Source of the DNA: Cristatella mucedo
Taxonomy: Eukaryota; Bryozoa; Phylactolaemata; Cristatellidae
Assembly (NCBI GenBank): GCA_009760855.2
Contig: WPIO01000030.1
Span: forward strand, 124,001-188,000
Reading direction: 5' to 3'
DNA: 64,000 nucleotides
The position numbers and the translations under genes are program-made. Under the pieces are notes generated by a model. The model was not told the origin of the DNA, ran no database searches, and saw only the letters and a list, made by a program, of their open reading frames with translations. Positions 37,650 through 49,260 of this stretch are shown here, piece by piece (position 1 is the stretch's first letter; each line of letters begins with the position of its first letter).

Positions 37650-38330
37650 CCTCACGCGGCAAAGAAGCCACCATGCTGAATGGTTTATTTACAGCAGCAA
37701 GTCCACTTTAAGCGAGCCGCGCCAGATCATTGCATGAGTTGGCTCACCTAGATCTGCCTCATTTGCAACAAAAACAAATGCAATGTATATTCATAGCACA
37801 GACCCCGAAAGCATGCAGCGTTAATAGACAGCCTACTCAGAATAACAGCTCAAGGTGGCAAGGCCGCCTCAAGATCCGACCACTTCTTGCGGTTGCACTG
37901 TTCGACGATGAATAAGCTAATGAACAGGCAACGGGTTGAAGCTCGCCAGGACTAGCCGGTAATTGAAAGGGTATATCCCTAGCGTTATTTCCAGCGTCAA
38001 CAGCAGCTTGACCGTTTATCTTGACAGCCCGTCCCACCCATGTATGGAGGTGATGAAGTTGGCCCACCCGAAGTGACCGGAAGATTAACGGACATCGGAG
38101 ATGTAGGAGCTGAACTATTGGTCATTGCTTACGGCCTTGGGTCGGAAGGTTGCAAAATTCAGCTTTCGGCAGTCTCATTGATGGCCGTTCAATTTCGTCC
38201 GATTACTTGTCCGCTTGCTAATCTCAATAGGTAAGATCTTGGTGAGTTGAGGTGGGTAACGGCTTCACCTGGGATCTATTTCTTTCCCGAACGGACGCAT
38301 ACCTTTTTGCTAACGAATAAGTATTGAATT
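37650..38330. other. Intergenic, nothing recognised
   Basis: No domain-bearing frame and no repeat match. Confidence 0.4.
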
Positions 38331-38334
38331 GTCT

Positions 38335-38860
38335 CTTCGTGCCACATCACACCACTTCTCTCCAACTTGCACTGGTTCCCAGTCAAGCAATGCATCGACT
38401 TCAAGGCTCTGTCACTTACTTCTAGGTCCTTTTATTCTCTGGCTCTAGCCTAGCTATCAGAAATACTCCCCTACTAGGCGAAGAATCGTTCAACCCACTA
38501 CTCTGACTCGAATCATTTAGCCATACCTCATACGAACCAAAAAACCGTTGGACACAATTTCTTTAGTTCGTATGCTTCTAAAGCCTGGAACTCATAACCG
38601 ACGCACGTCACAGCGTCCCCTGACATGACGAATGTAAAAAAGCTTAAAACGAACCCTTTTATTACAGTATTTGGTAGGTCTTTTTTATTTATCCTTCGTG
38701 TGCATGTACCTGCTTACGCTGTGCCTGCTGCTTGCAGATGTTACCACCAAACATTTGATAATGGCTTATATGCAGCATCTGTAAAGTGCCTAGAGAGAGA
38801 TTCAGTTCTATGAGGGCGCTATACAAATGTATTATTATTAGTATTATTATTGATATTATT
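38335..38860 (+). mobile_element. LINE 3' end (RT C-terminus, 3' UTR and ATT tail)
   Basis: The plus strand reads LHWFPVKQCIDFKALSLTSR, then SYASKAWNS, the C-terminal part of the LINE ORF. This is followed by a 3' UTR and the terminal motif tgagggcgctatacaaatg with an (ATT)n tail at about 38828-38858. The frame is broken by stops. The tail is typical of CR1/L2-type LINEs. Confidence 0.8.
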
Positions 38861-38879
38861 CGTGGGCCACCCAGCCTAG

Positions 38880-39790
38880 CAGCTAGTTTCTGGTGAACCA
38901 ATGATGGTGTTGACAAGCAAAGCACCAATGCTTGCTTACAAAGAGGCAATAGGCTGCGCAACTGGCGAGCCTAGAATACAGTGGACGGCTCAGCAAGTCC
39001 ACCCCAATGAGAAAGTTCCCCATGGTGCAAAGGACTGCACTCAGGGATTTACCCTCACTGAATATTTTTTTCATAGATGCCTTTGCTGCCTGAATAAATC
39101 GATCCATCAGCCTGTTGTTCCGAGGATATTGTGAAAAGGTCAACTAGAAAAATTCCTGGTACGAATTTTTCTGGACTGAATTTACAATAGAGGTCATAGG
39201 TGGGGTGGCACGATGTCCTTGTCGATGTCAGTAACGTATCCAGACCAGTAAAACAAAGTTTAGGCAAGCGCATGATGGCTTTGGCAATGCCAAATTGATT
39301 ATCACTGATGAGCTGCAATGCCTATCTGGCCACTTTGTCGCAAGGAGTGAATACAATGCTTACAGTGTTGTATCGGCTGTTGTTCTTGGCGTGTATCGCA
39401 TCTCGGTAGGGTCAGGTTAAGAATAGCTGAATCTGCTCCTCTTCTAGCCACACATGGCCTGTGTACAGAGATTTAGGTGTAGCCTGCTGAGTGCATCTGC
39501 TACGAGAAACTCATTCCCAGGCTTATGGATTAAGGTGACGTGTTAGGGAAGGCAACGAAGTCTTATCCGCTGCAATCGTGGTCAGACCTCAGCGATAGGC
39601 GTTTTGAAGATGCCAATTAGTGGTTTACGGTCGCTTTCCACTAGGAGACTGCGTCCAAAGACACGGGAGAACACGTCCAAGGCTAAATTTGAGAGCCACT
39701 GTCTCTTCTCCTCTTAGATTATATCACCGTTAAACTGAAGTTAATGCTCGAGCAGCATAATCGACAGGTCGGTGGTTTGCAGCAATACTA
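38880..39790 (-). mobile_element. Ty3/gypsy-like pol relic (RNase H to integrase), broken
   Basis: Read on the minus strand from 39790 down: NHRPVDYAARALTS and FGRSLLVESDRKPLIGIFKTP (RNase H), RLQRIRLRCLP and HKPGNEFLVADALSRL (the end of RNase H), then an integrase zinc-finger-like HLxSDNQFGIAKAI segment near 39270-39310, then the integrase C-terminal part (YPRNNRLMDRFIQAAK near 39070-39130). The integrase catalytic core between these last two is missing, and stops and frameshifts occur throughout. I see no LTRs. It is a dead LTR-retrotransposon fragment. Confidence 0.78.
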
Positions 39791-39842
39791 GGCTTTAGGG
39801 TTTACAGTTTAGGGTTTACGGTTTATGGTTTACGGTTAACGC
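39789..39842 (+). repeat. Short run of telomere-like 7-bp repeats
   Basis: Six to seven degenerate heptamers follow one another (TTTAGGG, TTTACAG, TTTAGGG, TTTACGG, TTTATGG, TTTACGG), in an otherwise non-repetitive stretch. Confidence 0.75.
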
Positions 39843-40024
39843 GATTGATCTGATTGATCTATCACTAGCTCATTGAGCAAAAAATCAAAATACAATTTCT
39901 GTGATTAGACTACTCAAATAGACTGTGCAGTGCAAGGATAACCAGTGAATATGTCATATGGAATTAACAAAACATCCAAGTATGCTGGTTTGATTTTATT
40001 TCCATAGAGTGTGAACTTCATTTG

Positions 40025-40145
<121 letters not shown>

Positions 40146-40167
40146 GTAGTCATACATTCATCAACAT

Positions 40168-40245
40168 AGGGGGAAATGTCCTACTCCGGGGTGAAATGTC
40201 CGTGGAGAAATGTCCTAGGGACCACCAGGGGGGGAAATATCCTAC
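40168..40245 (+). repeat. Four-copy short tandem repeat (GAAATGTCC motif)
   Basis: GAAATGTCC occurs at 40173, 40193 and 40207, and GAAATATCC at 40234, each after a G-rich run. The repeat lies at the 3' side of the adjoining minus-strand LINE. Confidence 0.8.
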
Positions 40246-41475
40246 GTTCTGTAATACACAGGTGCATTTTATGCTTCATTTTAAATTTCATCCTGTCAGG
40301 GGATGTCGTGACGTCAGTCGGGAGTGAGTTCCAGGCTTTAAGAGCATACGAACTAAAGGCACGGTCTCCAAAGGATTTGAGGTTCGTACTAAGTATACTA
40401 GGTAGGTAAACTGTTTGATTCCTAAAAGCGCGTGATACTATGTTTAGCCTGGTAGGGGAGTAGATCTGAGGGTTAGGCTGGAGCAAAAAAATGAAGGGAC
40501 CTAAAAGTGAGTGATACAATCTTGAAGTTGATGCGTTGCTTGACTGGGAGCCAGTGCAGGTCGGCGAGAAGTGGTTTGCATCCACTGTAAGCGCCTGATG
40601 GCAACAGCCAGTAGACCAGCGAGCAGTGAGTTACTTAAGTCGAAGCGTGATGTTACTATTGCATCTAATTAGATGCAGTATCCCTGTCTAAACAAGCCAG
40701 AATTTTAGCAATATTATGCAACTGAAAGAAGGTACACTTGACTGTGGAGCTGATGTGTTTGAAAGGTCCCCTTGAAGCAGGGCATATAGATCGCTTGCAG
40801 ATGCAACAGGAAATGTGCTGGCGGGGCCAATTTTGAGCGATAATATTTCCAATGTTGAGTCACACTTGGTTTTTCCGTAACTAGCAAGTTGGTTTTGTCG
40901 TCGTTTGATGTGAAAAGTTTGGCTGCCATCCACGTTCGGATGTGAGCAATAAAGGAAGCAAGATTGTGCAGAGAATTCGATGGGCTCTAGGCCTGGGAGG
41001 AATCAAAGCAAAGGTACAACCGAGTTTCATCTGCATGCATAGATGTAAAAGCCTGGATTGTACCTTGGCAATCACATCGGCAAGAAGGAGAGTATAAACT
41101 GTGAAAAGAACGGGACCAAGCACAGATCCTTGAGGTACCCCATATTTCAGAGGTTTCTCGGATGATCTTTGTCCATTCACATGAATATTCTGTAGTCTCT
41201 CACTAAAATAGGACCTGAATTATTGCAATATAGTCATAGTGATGCCCAGGCGAGTTGAGAGGTGCTCAAGGACTTGGTGATCGATTGTATCATAAGCGGC
41301 CGAAAGATCGAGAAGAACAAGCAGAGAGACTCTACCTAGTCTGCATTCCTAAGTAGGTCGTTCTTAAGTAGAAGCAATGCTGAGTGATTATCTCTGTTGA
41401 GTGATTATCTCTAAATACAGACTGGAATAAACTTGCTAGGTCTCAATGCTGGTCTGACGGTCTGCCACAACTCAT
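40175..41475 (-). mobile_element. LINE RT relic, second long copy
   Basis: The minus strand shows LLVLLDLSAAYDTIDHQVLEHLS near 41250-41320, [20 protein letters not shown] near 41080-41150, [14 protein letters not shown] near 40870-40925, and a C-terminal [18 protein letters not shown] near 40320-40390 preceded by a HSLLGPFIFLLQPNPQ stretch. The YADD box region is altered (near 41030) and the frame is broken. It is the same family type as the LINE at the window start. Confidence 0.88.
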
Positions 41476-41479
41476 TCCA

Positions 41480-42780
41480 TCGTCTTTAAGCAGTAAAAGT
41501 AGAAAGGAAACGCTCGAAAGAAAGGCAAAAGCTGCTCAACTTCCAGCTCGTCTAGTTTCTCTTTCTTAGTTAGACCTAGCAGCAGTCTTTTGAAAAGGTA
41601 TAAGGGAATTACCTGCGGTTACGTACACATTTATTATGCAAGTTATGCTTGGCAGCAACAAGTCCATGCATTGTAGAAGTAGGACAGTGGGAATGCGGTC
41701 CAGAGGACTAGTTGTCTTCTTTGAATAGGAGATGAATTGCAGAATAAGGTCTCGCTGGTCTCGATCTCGTCTTCGTCGCGGCCTCGTTGAATGAAAACAT
41801 TAAGGTAGTGCACGAAATTGAAAGACACGAGTCCTGTGTTGATGGTTTTGAGAGGCTGGAGGCAAGAGTCCAGCTGCAACCTTAGGCATGTTTATGATAG
41901 TGAATTCCAGGGTCGGAATCTCAGTTCGCTACACAACAGCCATCATTAGGCGGCATCTTAGCGATAGGCTAACTGTGCTTATGGAACCGCACGCAGTGCG
42001 ACCTCCGTTCATCGCAGAGATGCTTTGACTCGCGGACTGCAATTTGCGAAACGATGCACACAAAGACGCCAGAGCTGAACGTAAGCATACAGTGTCAAAG
42101 AGAGCGATCGCTCGCCTACCATTCAATTTGACATTCTGTTGAAGGTACTTTCGTCTAGGTCGGAGCGGAATGCGCTGGCTCAGATGCGGCCCCAATCGAT
42201 CGTTTTTACCGGTTGGAATGCTCGGCGAACTATTAGGCTCTCGCCGCCGCCGCCAGTAGATGTCGATCGAAGCAGATCTAACACAGCCGCGAGCGGCTAA
42301 GTGGGTGGACCTCGAAAAGGTCACTAATCATCGCGGGTCAAGTACAGGGTAACGTGTTTTGACAAGCGTGCAAACCCGACGAGTACCGTGCTCAGACCAG
42401 CTTTCAAAAGCGCGCAAGAAGACACTCGAGCCGCCACTTAGCAGGGAACCTGTGCGGCGCAGACTCGCGCGAAGTGAGCTCGAAAAGCGCGCTTAAAGCA
42501 AACGCACGTTCACTAGGGCGCTGAGAAGGCTAAGCGGAATAGACGCCTCTTGGGATTTTAGATTTAAATGGTGCAGAACTAGTGGGCAACTCAGTGGCCA
42601 GCTCTTGGCATTCGATGCATATGAACCAATAGATTTCAATTTAGCGCTTCGATTAAGTTCGGAGCTCCATATTGCCAGGTCACCCAAATGGCATTTAGGG
42701 TTCCGCTAATAGGCGAACGAGCGCTTGCCGCTGGCGGATCGTCGGCTCGCCTCTGGAAGCGTTTAAATCTTCTCCGGTAG
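41480..42780. other. Intergenic, no gene recognised
   Basis: Minus-strand frames at 41643-41879 and 41929-42324 have no domain. The 41400-41440 stretch repeats gagtgattatctct twice in tandem. Confidence 0.4.
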
Positions 42781-42829
42781 GCAGTCCGGGCGCCACCGAG
42801 ATGAGAATTATTTGTATACGCAATTTAAA

Positions 42830-43200
42830 AAGACAAGTTACAGCTCGCTACCGGATCAAATTTCGCCGACCGTCAGGACGGCGGCCGATGATGCATTCGC
42901 CCGGCCAAGCGGTTTTCGCTCGTCCCTCGGCAATGGCCGCGCTAACGGGAGTCGGACGACGCACTGCACGGATGCTCACGTGACTGAGCTAACTGTATAC
43001 GTGGGCCGGCTCGGGCGCGGCGGAAAGGAGCGGCGCGAGGGGCGGGAAACGGGCGGTCGCTCGCGGCGCTGCGTTCCGGCGACCGCCGTGCATCGCCGGC
43101 CAGCAGGTCCGCAGTCTGATCCTGCGTGTCGCAGGCGCCGACTTGCGCCACACTGAGCCGGCTGCTATGGCGAAGCGCGGCGCGAAGCGACTGAGGGGCG
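42830..43200. promoter_or_regulatory. CpG-rich island, no recognised gene
   Basis: Dense CG between 42860 and 43195, with frames on both strands and no domain. Confidence 0.4.
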
Positions 43201-43239
43201 AGGTTCTGCTCCTCTCTTGAAAAGGTGCAACAAATTAAT

Positions 43240-43445
43240 ATGTATATATATATATATATATACATATCGCTTAGTTGATTTGACAGTCTCATTTAAATAG
43301 CGGCAGAAGAAACCTTACGGTTATCACCACCTCTTGCAGCAGGCGATAAAGACTCGCCCACTGCAGGACTCGAACCCACGACCTGAGTCGTGTAGAGCGA
43401 GTGCCTTACCTCCTGAGCAAAGTCCCAGGAACAGTGAAAGTCTTT
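43240..43445 (-). mobile_element. tRNA-derived SINE family B, best copy, with (TA)n tail
   Basis: Read on the minus strand: a gctcaggaggtaaggcactcg A-box side, aggtcgtgggttcgagtcc (B box), then a body with tataaccg-like and cttctgccgctatttaaatgag text, ending in a (TA)n run at about 43240-43262. The head is tRNA-like over about 70 bp, but no fully paired cloverleaf with a discriminator end is present, so it is a SINE and not a tRNA gene. Confidence 0.78.
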
Positions 43446-43754
43446 CGGCAGGGTATCGAAGTTCTCGTGTTGTGATTACGCAGCCGCGTTGGCTAGAGCA
43501 AAAATTCACGGCGGCCGGATCTTTTTCGAATGAGACTCGGAATTTTCCCTCTCAGGTTCGCTGAACGCCGTGCGCACGCCATCTATGTGGTCGCCATGGG
43601 TTCTCGCTGCCAGTATCGCGGGCAATGCTTGACGAAGCCGTAGGAAGAGGCGAGCGGAAGTGCTGCCATTCTTCTCAAGTTGCTTCGCTCTCGGCTGCGC
43701 TGCCGTGAGTGTTTCGTTGCCGAGACCGCTACGCCGCGCTTTGGCCTTTTCATT

Positions 43755-43805
43755 GTGCATGTGCATTTGTGCATTGTGCATGTGCATGCATTGTGCATTG
43801 TGCCC
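43755..43805. repeat. Short ATTGTGCATGTGC-type repeat
   Basis: The phrases gtgcatgtgcat and gtgcattgtgcat alternate about five times. Confidence 0.85.
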
Positions 43806-44449
43806 AATGAAGGGGCGGACGCCGGTTTTTGAGCTCAAGAATAACCTGGAGAATATAAAATTTCACGATGCATATTTATCATCTAGCTCTTTTTGGCCCT
43901 CTTGCCAGGAAACACTACGTACCGATCGTAGACGCGATTTTGGAGAATCGGAAATTGCTAGTGACCAAGCAGTTTCTACTGCGGTAGGATTTTCAAGATG
44001 AGAGCACTCAGCCTATCAGCCGTTTCTCTGTTTGGGCGCGTAAATGATAGCGTATATGGTAGGTAGCAGGTAGCATACACGACTTTTGCATCGCTAGCGG
44101 GAGAGCCAAAGGATGAGATTAATGAGAAATGGCGACCATCGTTTCAAACTGTGCCCCGAGTAACGTCCCACTTAAAGTCGCCATAGAATGCTGGAGTCAC
44201 GATAAATGTCACTGAGAAATTTGGTCGAAGTCATTAGTAGCTAGCGAATTTATAAACTTAGTTTAATATTGGAGACCTTACGCGGCGTGCTGGGTACATA
44301 AGCTCTTTTTTACGACTCGAGGACTGTATCTGAACGAGCGACACATTTATAAGCCAGAGTTCGCACAACTCTACCGGAGGTCAGTGAAATTCGGATTTTT
44401 ATGGGCTTGGTTGCTAGAAAGAGGCGAGATTAAGGCGAAGAAATACTAT

Positions 44450-44560
44450 CTACCACTAACCATTTGATCGCGCTTCCTTTGTAGCAAATGCAAGGTGCCT
44501 AGAAAGAGACTGATTTCTCTGAGGGTGCTATATCAAACGTATTAATATTATTATTGTTAC
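44450..44560 (+). mobile_element. LINE/SINE 3' tail fragment
   Basis: It reads aggtgcctagaaagagactg, then ctctgagggtgctatatcaaa and an AT/ATT tail. It matches the terminal 100 bp of the LINE at 38735-38860 without any coding part. Confidence 0.7.
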
Positions 44561-45765
44561 ACGATCGCTGAAAACTGCTTGCCTCATTAACATCGTGAGT
44601 TACATAAAGCTCGCAAGTCTTGTGGCAGAAAATTAGTGACTTCAGCTGCCCGCTATAAGTCTGCAATCGCCTCTGCTTGACTCTTCTCGAAGAGGAGCGA
44701 ACACGCTCAGTATATTAAGCGCATTCTTTAGGGATTAATTGCAGTAAGACGTCGGTAGCGTCGTAAGAGAACTAAATCTCATTCTATGTACCTGACATGC
44801 GCTGCAAAAGAAGAACATCCTTGACAGCCTGTAGTCACACGGAGGTCACATGACCATGCCAGTCATGAGATCGTTTCTCATACGATGTGGAATCTCAGTG
44901 TCTGCATGCACTGACTGTCGCGCGGTGAGAGCCTCGGCAGCTACGTTTCGGTCGCTCGCCATTGCTTGCTCATATTTATGGACTACTATCCTCATTAATG
45001 CATATTGCGCAAGTGGCACGGTGTACAACCGAGTTTCCATTGCGGCTTTTTGGCGCCATAAAAATACTCTGCACTTCCTAGTTCACCAAGCCGCCAGGCG
45101 GCCATCGGGTCATGTGGCGCTACACCAGATTCCTTAACTCTCTCTCTCTCATTTATTCCGATCAAATATTAATAGTTGAGCTCAAATTTTTGAAGCATTC
45201 CCAATACTTTCACCGGTCATCAAATTTGAGCAAAAAGCCGTAATCACGTGCTCAAGTAGCAGCAAGACCGCACTAGGGATTATTCAGCCGCTAGCAGACG
45301 CAGCCGCTGGGATAGAGGAGCATCTGCGAAATCGTTTGACCTACGATTTATGCTACGACGGCCCCACGCCTTACATGGGGGTGCATTAAGGCAGGCAAGC
45401 GCTACTTTGTTCTGCTTTGCCCTTTCGTGAGTGGGCACACATACCTGTAGCACAGTTCGTTCGGCCATGCTCTTTCAGCCCACACAGTTTTGCTTTAGAA
45501 CGGCTTTCAGGAGGTGGTGAACTACCAACCCAACTGCTGCTGCCCGTGCAGAATGAACTTTTCCTTCCTTCATTCGATTTGTGTCGCTGAACAATTTGCT
45601 TTTGCCTTCACTGATTGATCGATTCGCTAATTGCCTATAGAATTGTTTTGCTGGCAGTTTTCGCCGCAGGCGCCAAAGGTGTAGGTATCCACAAAATAGT
45701 TCCTTATTTTTTAAAGGACGCACGAGATAGATAAAGGCGGCTGCTCCCTTCGAATTTCAAGCGTG
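44561..45765. other. Intergenic, no gene recognised
   Basis: Overlapping frames at 44846-45137 on both strands have no domain. A short (CT)n lies near 45138-45150. Confidence 0.4.
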
Positions 45766-45767
45766 GC

Positions 45768-45823
45768 GAGCTCTGGCGGGCAGCTCTGGCGGGCAGCTCT
45801 GGCGGGCAGCTCTGGCGGGCAGC
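45768..45823 (+). repeat. 13-bp tandem repeat, four copies
   Basis: The unit cagctctggcggg (13 bp) repeats four times without change. Confidence 0.93.
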
Positions 45824-46955
45824 GGAAGCGGAACACCATCCAGCGATTCTGTGGAAGAGAAGAAAGGGTCTAATTTATTTTCAGATGCAGGATAACTCAG
45901 CGCCAGTGTCTGGGATTTTGACCGGTACCCTGCACGGGTCCACTTGCACAATTTTCTGATCTGCACGTATAGATAAACCGCGGGTACTTCCGCTTTAGAC
46001 CGCTTATATGATCAATGTCGCATTGGCTCAACGATTTCGGCTCGATATTCGCAGCTTAGGCATCATCCCCCGTCCCTGATTTCGAGAAGAAACCCACTTT
46101 GAGCAAATCTTCTCTTCAGCTGTAGCATTGGTGCTGGTGGTGCTGCTGATAACTGGTTTTATGCCGGGCAGTGGATAATGTAACGAAAGGTGTCACAGCC
46201 GTTAAGCAATGGCCAGCGAGAGTCTGATCCTAACGCCGCTTATTGCTAGCGGCGTATGCGCACAACTCATTCCACCTGCATCGGCTACGACGGTGTACCG
46301 CCCGCCAGCCGCGATGCGTCTTGGTTTGACCCACGATATTAAGATGGTGAAGGAAGAGCTACCAGGGTGGAATGAGGGCAGGTGATTGAATCAGTAGCAG
46401 GTTGTGGCTACTGCCGTCATCGTTCCTTGACTGCTGCCACACATTCTCCACGGGGTTCCAGACAGGGACAACCTACGCACGTTGGTCTTTTCTATGTTAG
46501 TCCATAAAGTGTTAGCAGGGTGGATAGCAGAGTTGACGAATGTACCTGGTGACGCCCGGATGCCAGATACGATTTGAGGGTGACCTCCTCACTGGCTTCG
46601 AAACCAATTGCTCAGAGTCGCCGGTTAGTAAGACCCGTGTTATATAGGTAGCATGCACTGAATCATGCATAGGTAAGCAATTCAAGCACCTTGGAATGGA
46701 AAAGGACAAGCTAGCCTGGGGGCAGAGACAGCTGAGTGGAGCTGATGTGTGCCTTCGGCTCAGACTTCAATGATGCAAAGTCATTGCTAGCGGTGACAGA
46801 AGCGAGTTACATAATGTTGCTGCACGAGAAATGAAGGTTATAAACACTATAAAGTACGTTCAATTTAGTGCTTGGCACGTTGAAACGACTGGAAGGAAGC
46901 CGAGGATCGGTGGTGCGAGAGCACAGTTGAGGAGCAAGGAGGTCGGATGTTTAAC
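45824..46955. other. Intergenic, no gene recognised
   Basis: No domain-bearing frame. The last part may already belong to the LINE relic that follows. Confidence 0.35.
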
Positions 46956-46959
46956 CGGG

Positions 46960-47560
46960 AAGAGTCTGGCACGAGAGAGTGAAACAACCCGTGAGCCAGA
47001 GATGTAATCTTGAAATCGATTTGATGTTGATTGAGAGCCAGTGAAGCTCAGACGGAAGGGTTTTGATGTGGCAGCAACAACACTGCCGAAGGCAGCCTAG
47101 ACGATAAGCAGAGTGAGTCTTGCAACGGTTGCATTAGATTAGGATCACTGACCAGGAGATTTAAATAAAGGAAACATGTGTGACCTACATGTGACGTCCC
47201 AAACATGTGAATTAGCTTGGCTGCGATAATCATACATAAACAGTCCCTGATTATGGAAAGTCGTTTTGGAACAGCACGCTTAGATTAAGCACACGTCACA
47301 GGAGAAATTCCAGAAGAACGAAATTCAAGAGTAAGGTGTTTCAACTTGAGGCTGAAACTAGGTTTGCAAAAAATGTTAGGTCATTTTATCGTAGTTAAGC
47401 TTTAGAAAGCTAGTGTCCCACAAAGTACGAATGCCGTCGATGACGGATACAAGGCAATCGAGTACCGTCTCCAGGCACGAGCTCGGTCAAAAGAGTTAGT
47501 CAGAGGTAGTCAGTAGTAAGAAGAATTTGTATTCCAAACAAGGAGGTAGACAAAACAGCA
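46960..47560 (-). mobile_element. LINE relic
   Basis: The stretch aligns loosely with other minus-strand copies. Around 47000-47060 (aatcttgaaatcgatttgatgttgattgagagcc) it parallels 40520-40560; around 47380-47470 it parallels the LND-K/W segment at 520-600. All frames are broken. Confidence 0.6.
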
Positions 47561-49260
47561 GTTCATCCAGAAATGTGCGACTGAAACCAACAGGAAGGCT
47601 GGCATGTGCAACACACAGATTTTCACTTAGTTCACTAAAAATCCCACCGCAATCGCTGTGCACTGCAATGTTTCCGTTAATGCTTGATGCCAACGTGTGC
47701 AGCGCCATAGCATTCAACTACAAAGAGTAATCTTCTAGACCTGAATTTGATGATACCTTCAATGTATTTACTAAAACGATTTGATATCACTCAAACATAC
47801 TCAGCCTGTACACTATTAATGAGATGTTCCCCAGCGTAAAAATGCTCCTGAAGTACTCGTAGGCTTTCGGGCTACAGTGATAGAGTACGTACGCTAAGTA
47901 GCAGCTTAAAAGTGGATACTTGCTTAATCCTTCCCAACAACCAGCTAAAGCAACGAAACGCTCAGCCTAGAGCTGGAGATTGAGCAAGTGCATGCCCTGA
48001 TAGCATTTAATGATCACACAGAGTCGCGACCGCATAAGTTATATGGACTGCTTGGACATAAATGTCATTTCGTCATAAACAGATCGCAGGATGGGATGGT
48101 CCAGTCCTATCTCCAGACGCTGCTTGCAAGCTCTGGCGAGCGATGGTCAGGCGCGGGTCAGACAGGTACGACGGGTGGCTGAAGTAGCTGGTCGTCGGGT
48201 GATGCCCATGTAAGGAGCAGCCACCTGCCTGTGCAGAGCGAAGCCCTTAGTCACAAGCACAGCGCCCAGCTCATAGCGGTGCTATTTCCGTAAGCTCATT
48301 CTCACGAAAGGTTCGCAGAACTTTCTCGAGATGCCGCTGAGCTGCGGAAACTGCTTTGTCAATATTTGGTACGAAGACTTCTTCGTGATTTGCTCGATTT
48401 CAGCAGAAGACTGCTCCGCAGTTCGTTTAAGTTCAATAGAGCACTGTATCTTAATTTGCTCAAGTTCAGGGGTATTTTTCAGAATCCCCAAAATTGGCAG
48501 AGCAAGAAGCTTCTCCAGCTTTCAGGTACTCAATAGCTAAACCATAGCTTTTTTAATCAAGATAAAATAGAAAGCCATGTTTCGGGTGCAATGCTCCCCA
48601 CTGAATTTGATGGTAAAGTGACTAGCAAAAGGTAAATGCTAAATTTTCTTATCTATTATCCAACACTTTAGTCACCAAATATATTGTAAACGTACAGCAG
48701 CGGCATTGTGCACTAATGTCCATAGGTTGCAAATACAGCGCTCGGATCTGTGCTGGTCCTTGATGACGCGCGATCGCCGACGTATCGGCAAAATTTGTCA
48801 CTTTTGATCAATGAATTTCCCGCACTACAGTAGTTACCGTTGCCGAAATATGAAGATATATCGCAGCAGCCAGAAAAATTATCATAGTGCGTCGGTCGCA
48901 CCCACTAAAGATGAATTCCATTAACAAAACGGCCGTCTGAAGCTTTAAACGGATTGACATAGAACGGCGGAATTAGCGCTGTAGCGTAATTCTATCGGCG
49001 AACGACTCCACTTTAGAAATGAAACCGCGATCATCATCTACGGCTGCTGAGACGCGATTCATCTCATAAGCACTTGTACATTATAACGGCCGAAAGCTTT
49101 GCTATTCCATTCGAAAGATGGCCAAAGCAGGCGAGCAGCCTGTTTAAATGTTTAAATCTCAAGTCTGAATAGAAGAATCCTGATTAAAGGTTTGATCGTT
49201 TTCTAAGAAATGCTCAATTTCCAGTGAGGCAGGAAATCTAACCAAAATTAGTGAGCCGCG
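47561..49260. other. Intergenic, no gene recognised
   Basis: A minus-strand frame at 48282-48491 would form an amphipathic helix (LEQIKIQCSIELKRTAEQS), but it starts with TTG and has no recognised relatives. Otherwise nothing is seen. Confidence 0.35.

Noticed and set aside
43325-43445. A possible functional tRNA gene on the minus strand
   Set aside because: Boxes A and B are good, but the acceptor stem does not pair and the sequence continues into the SINE family B body.
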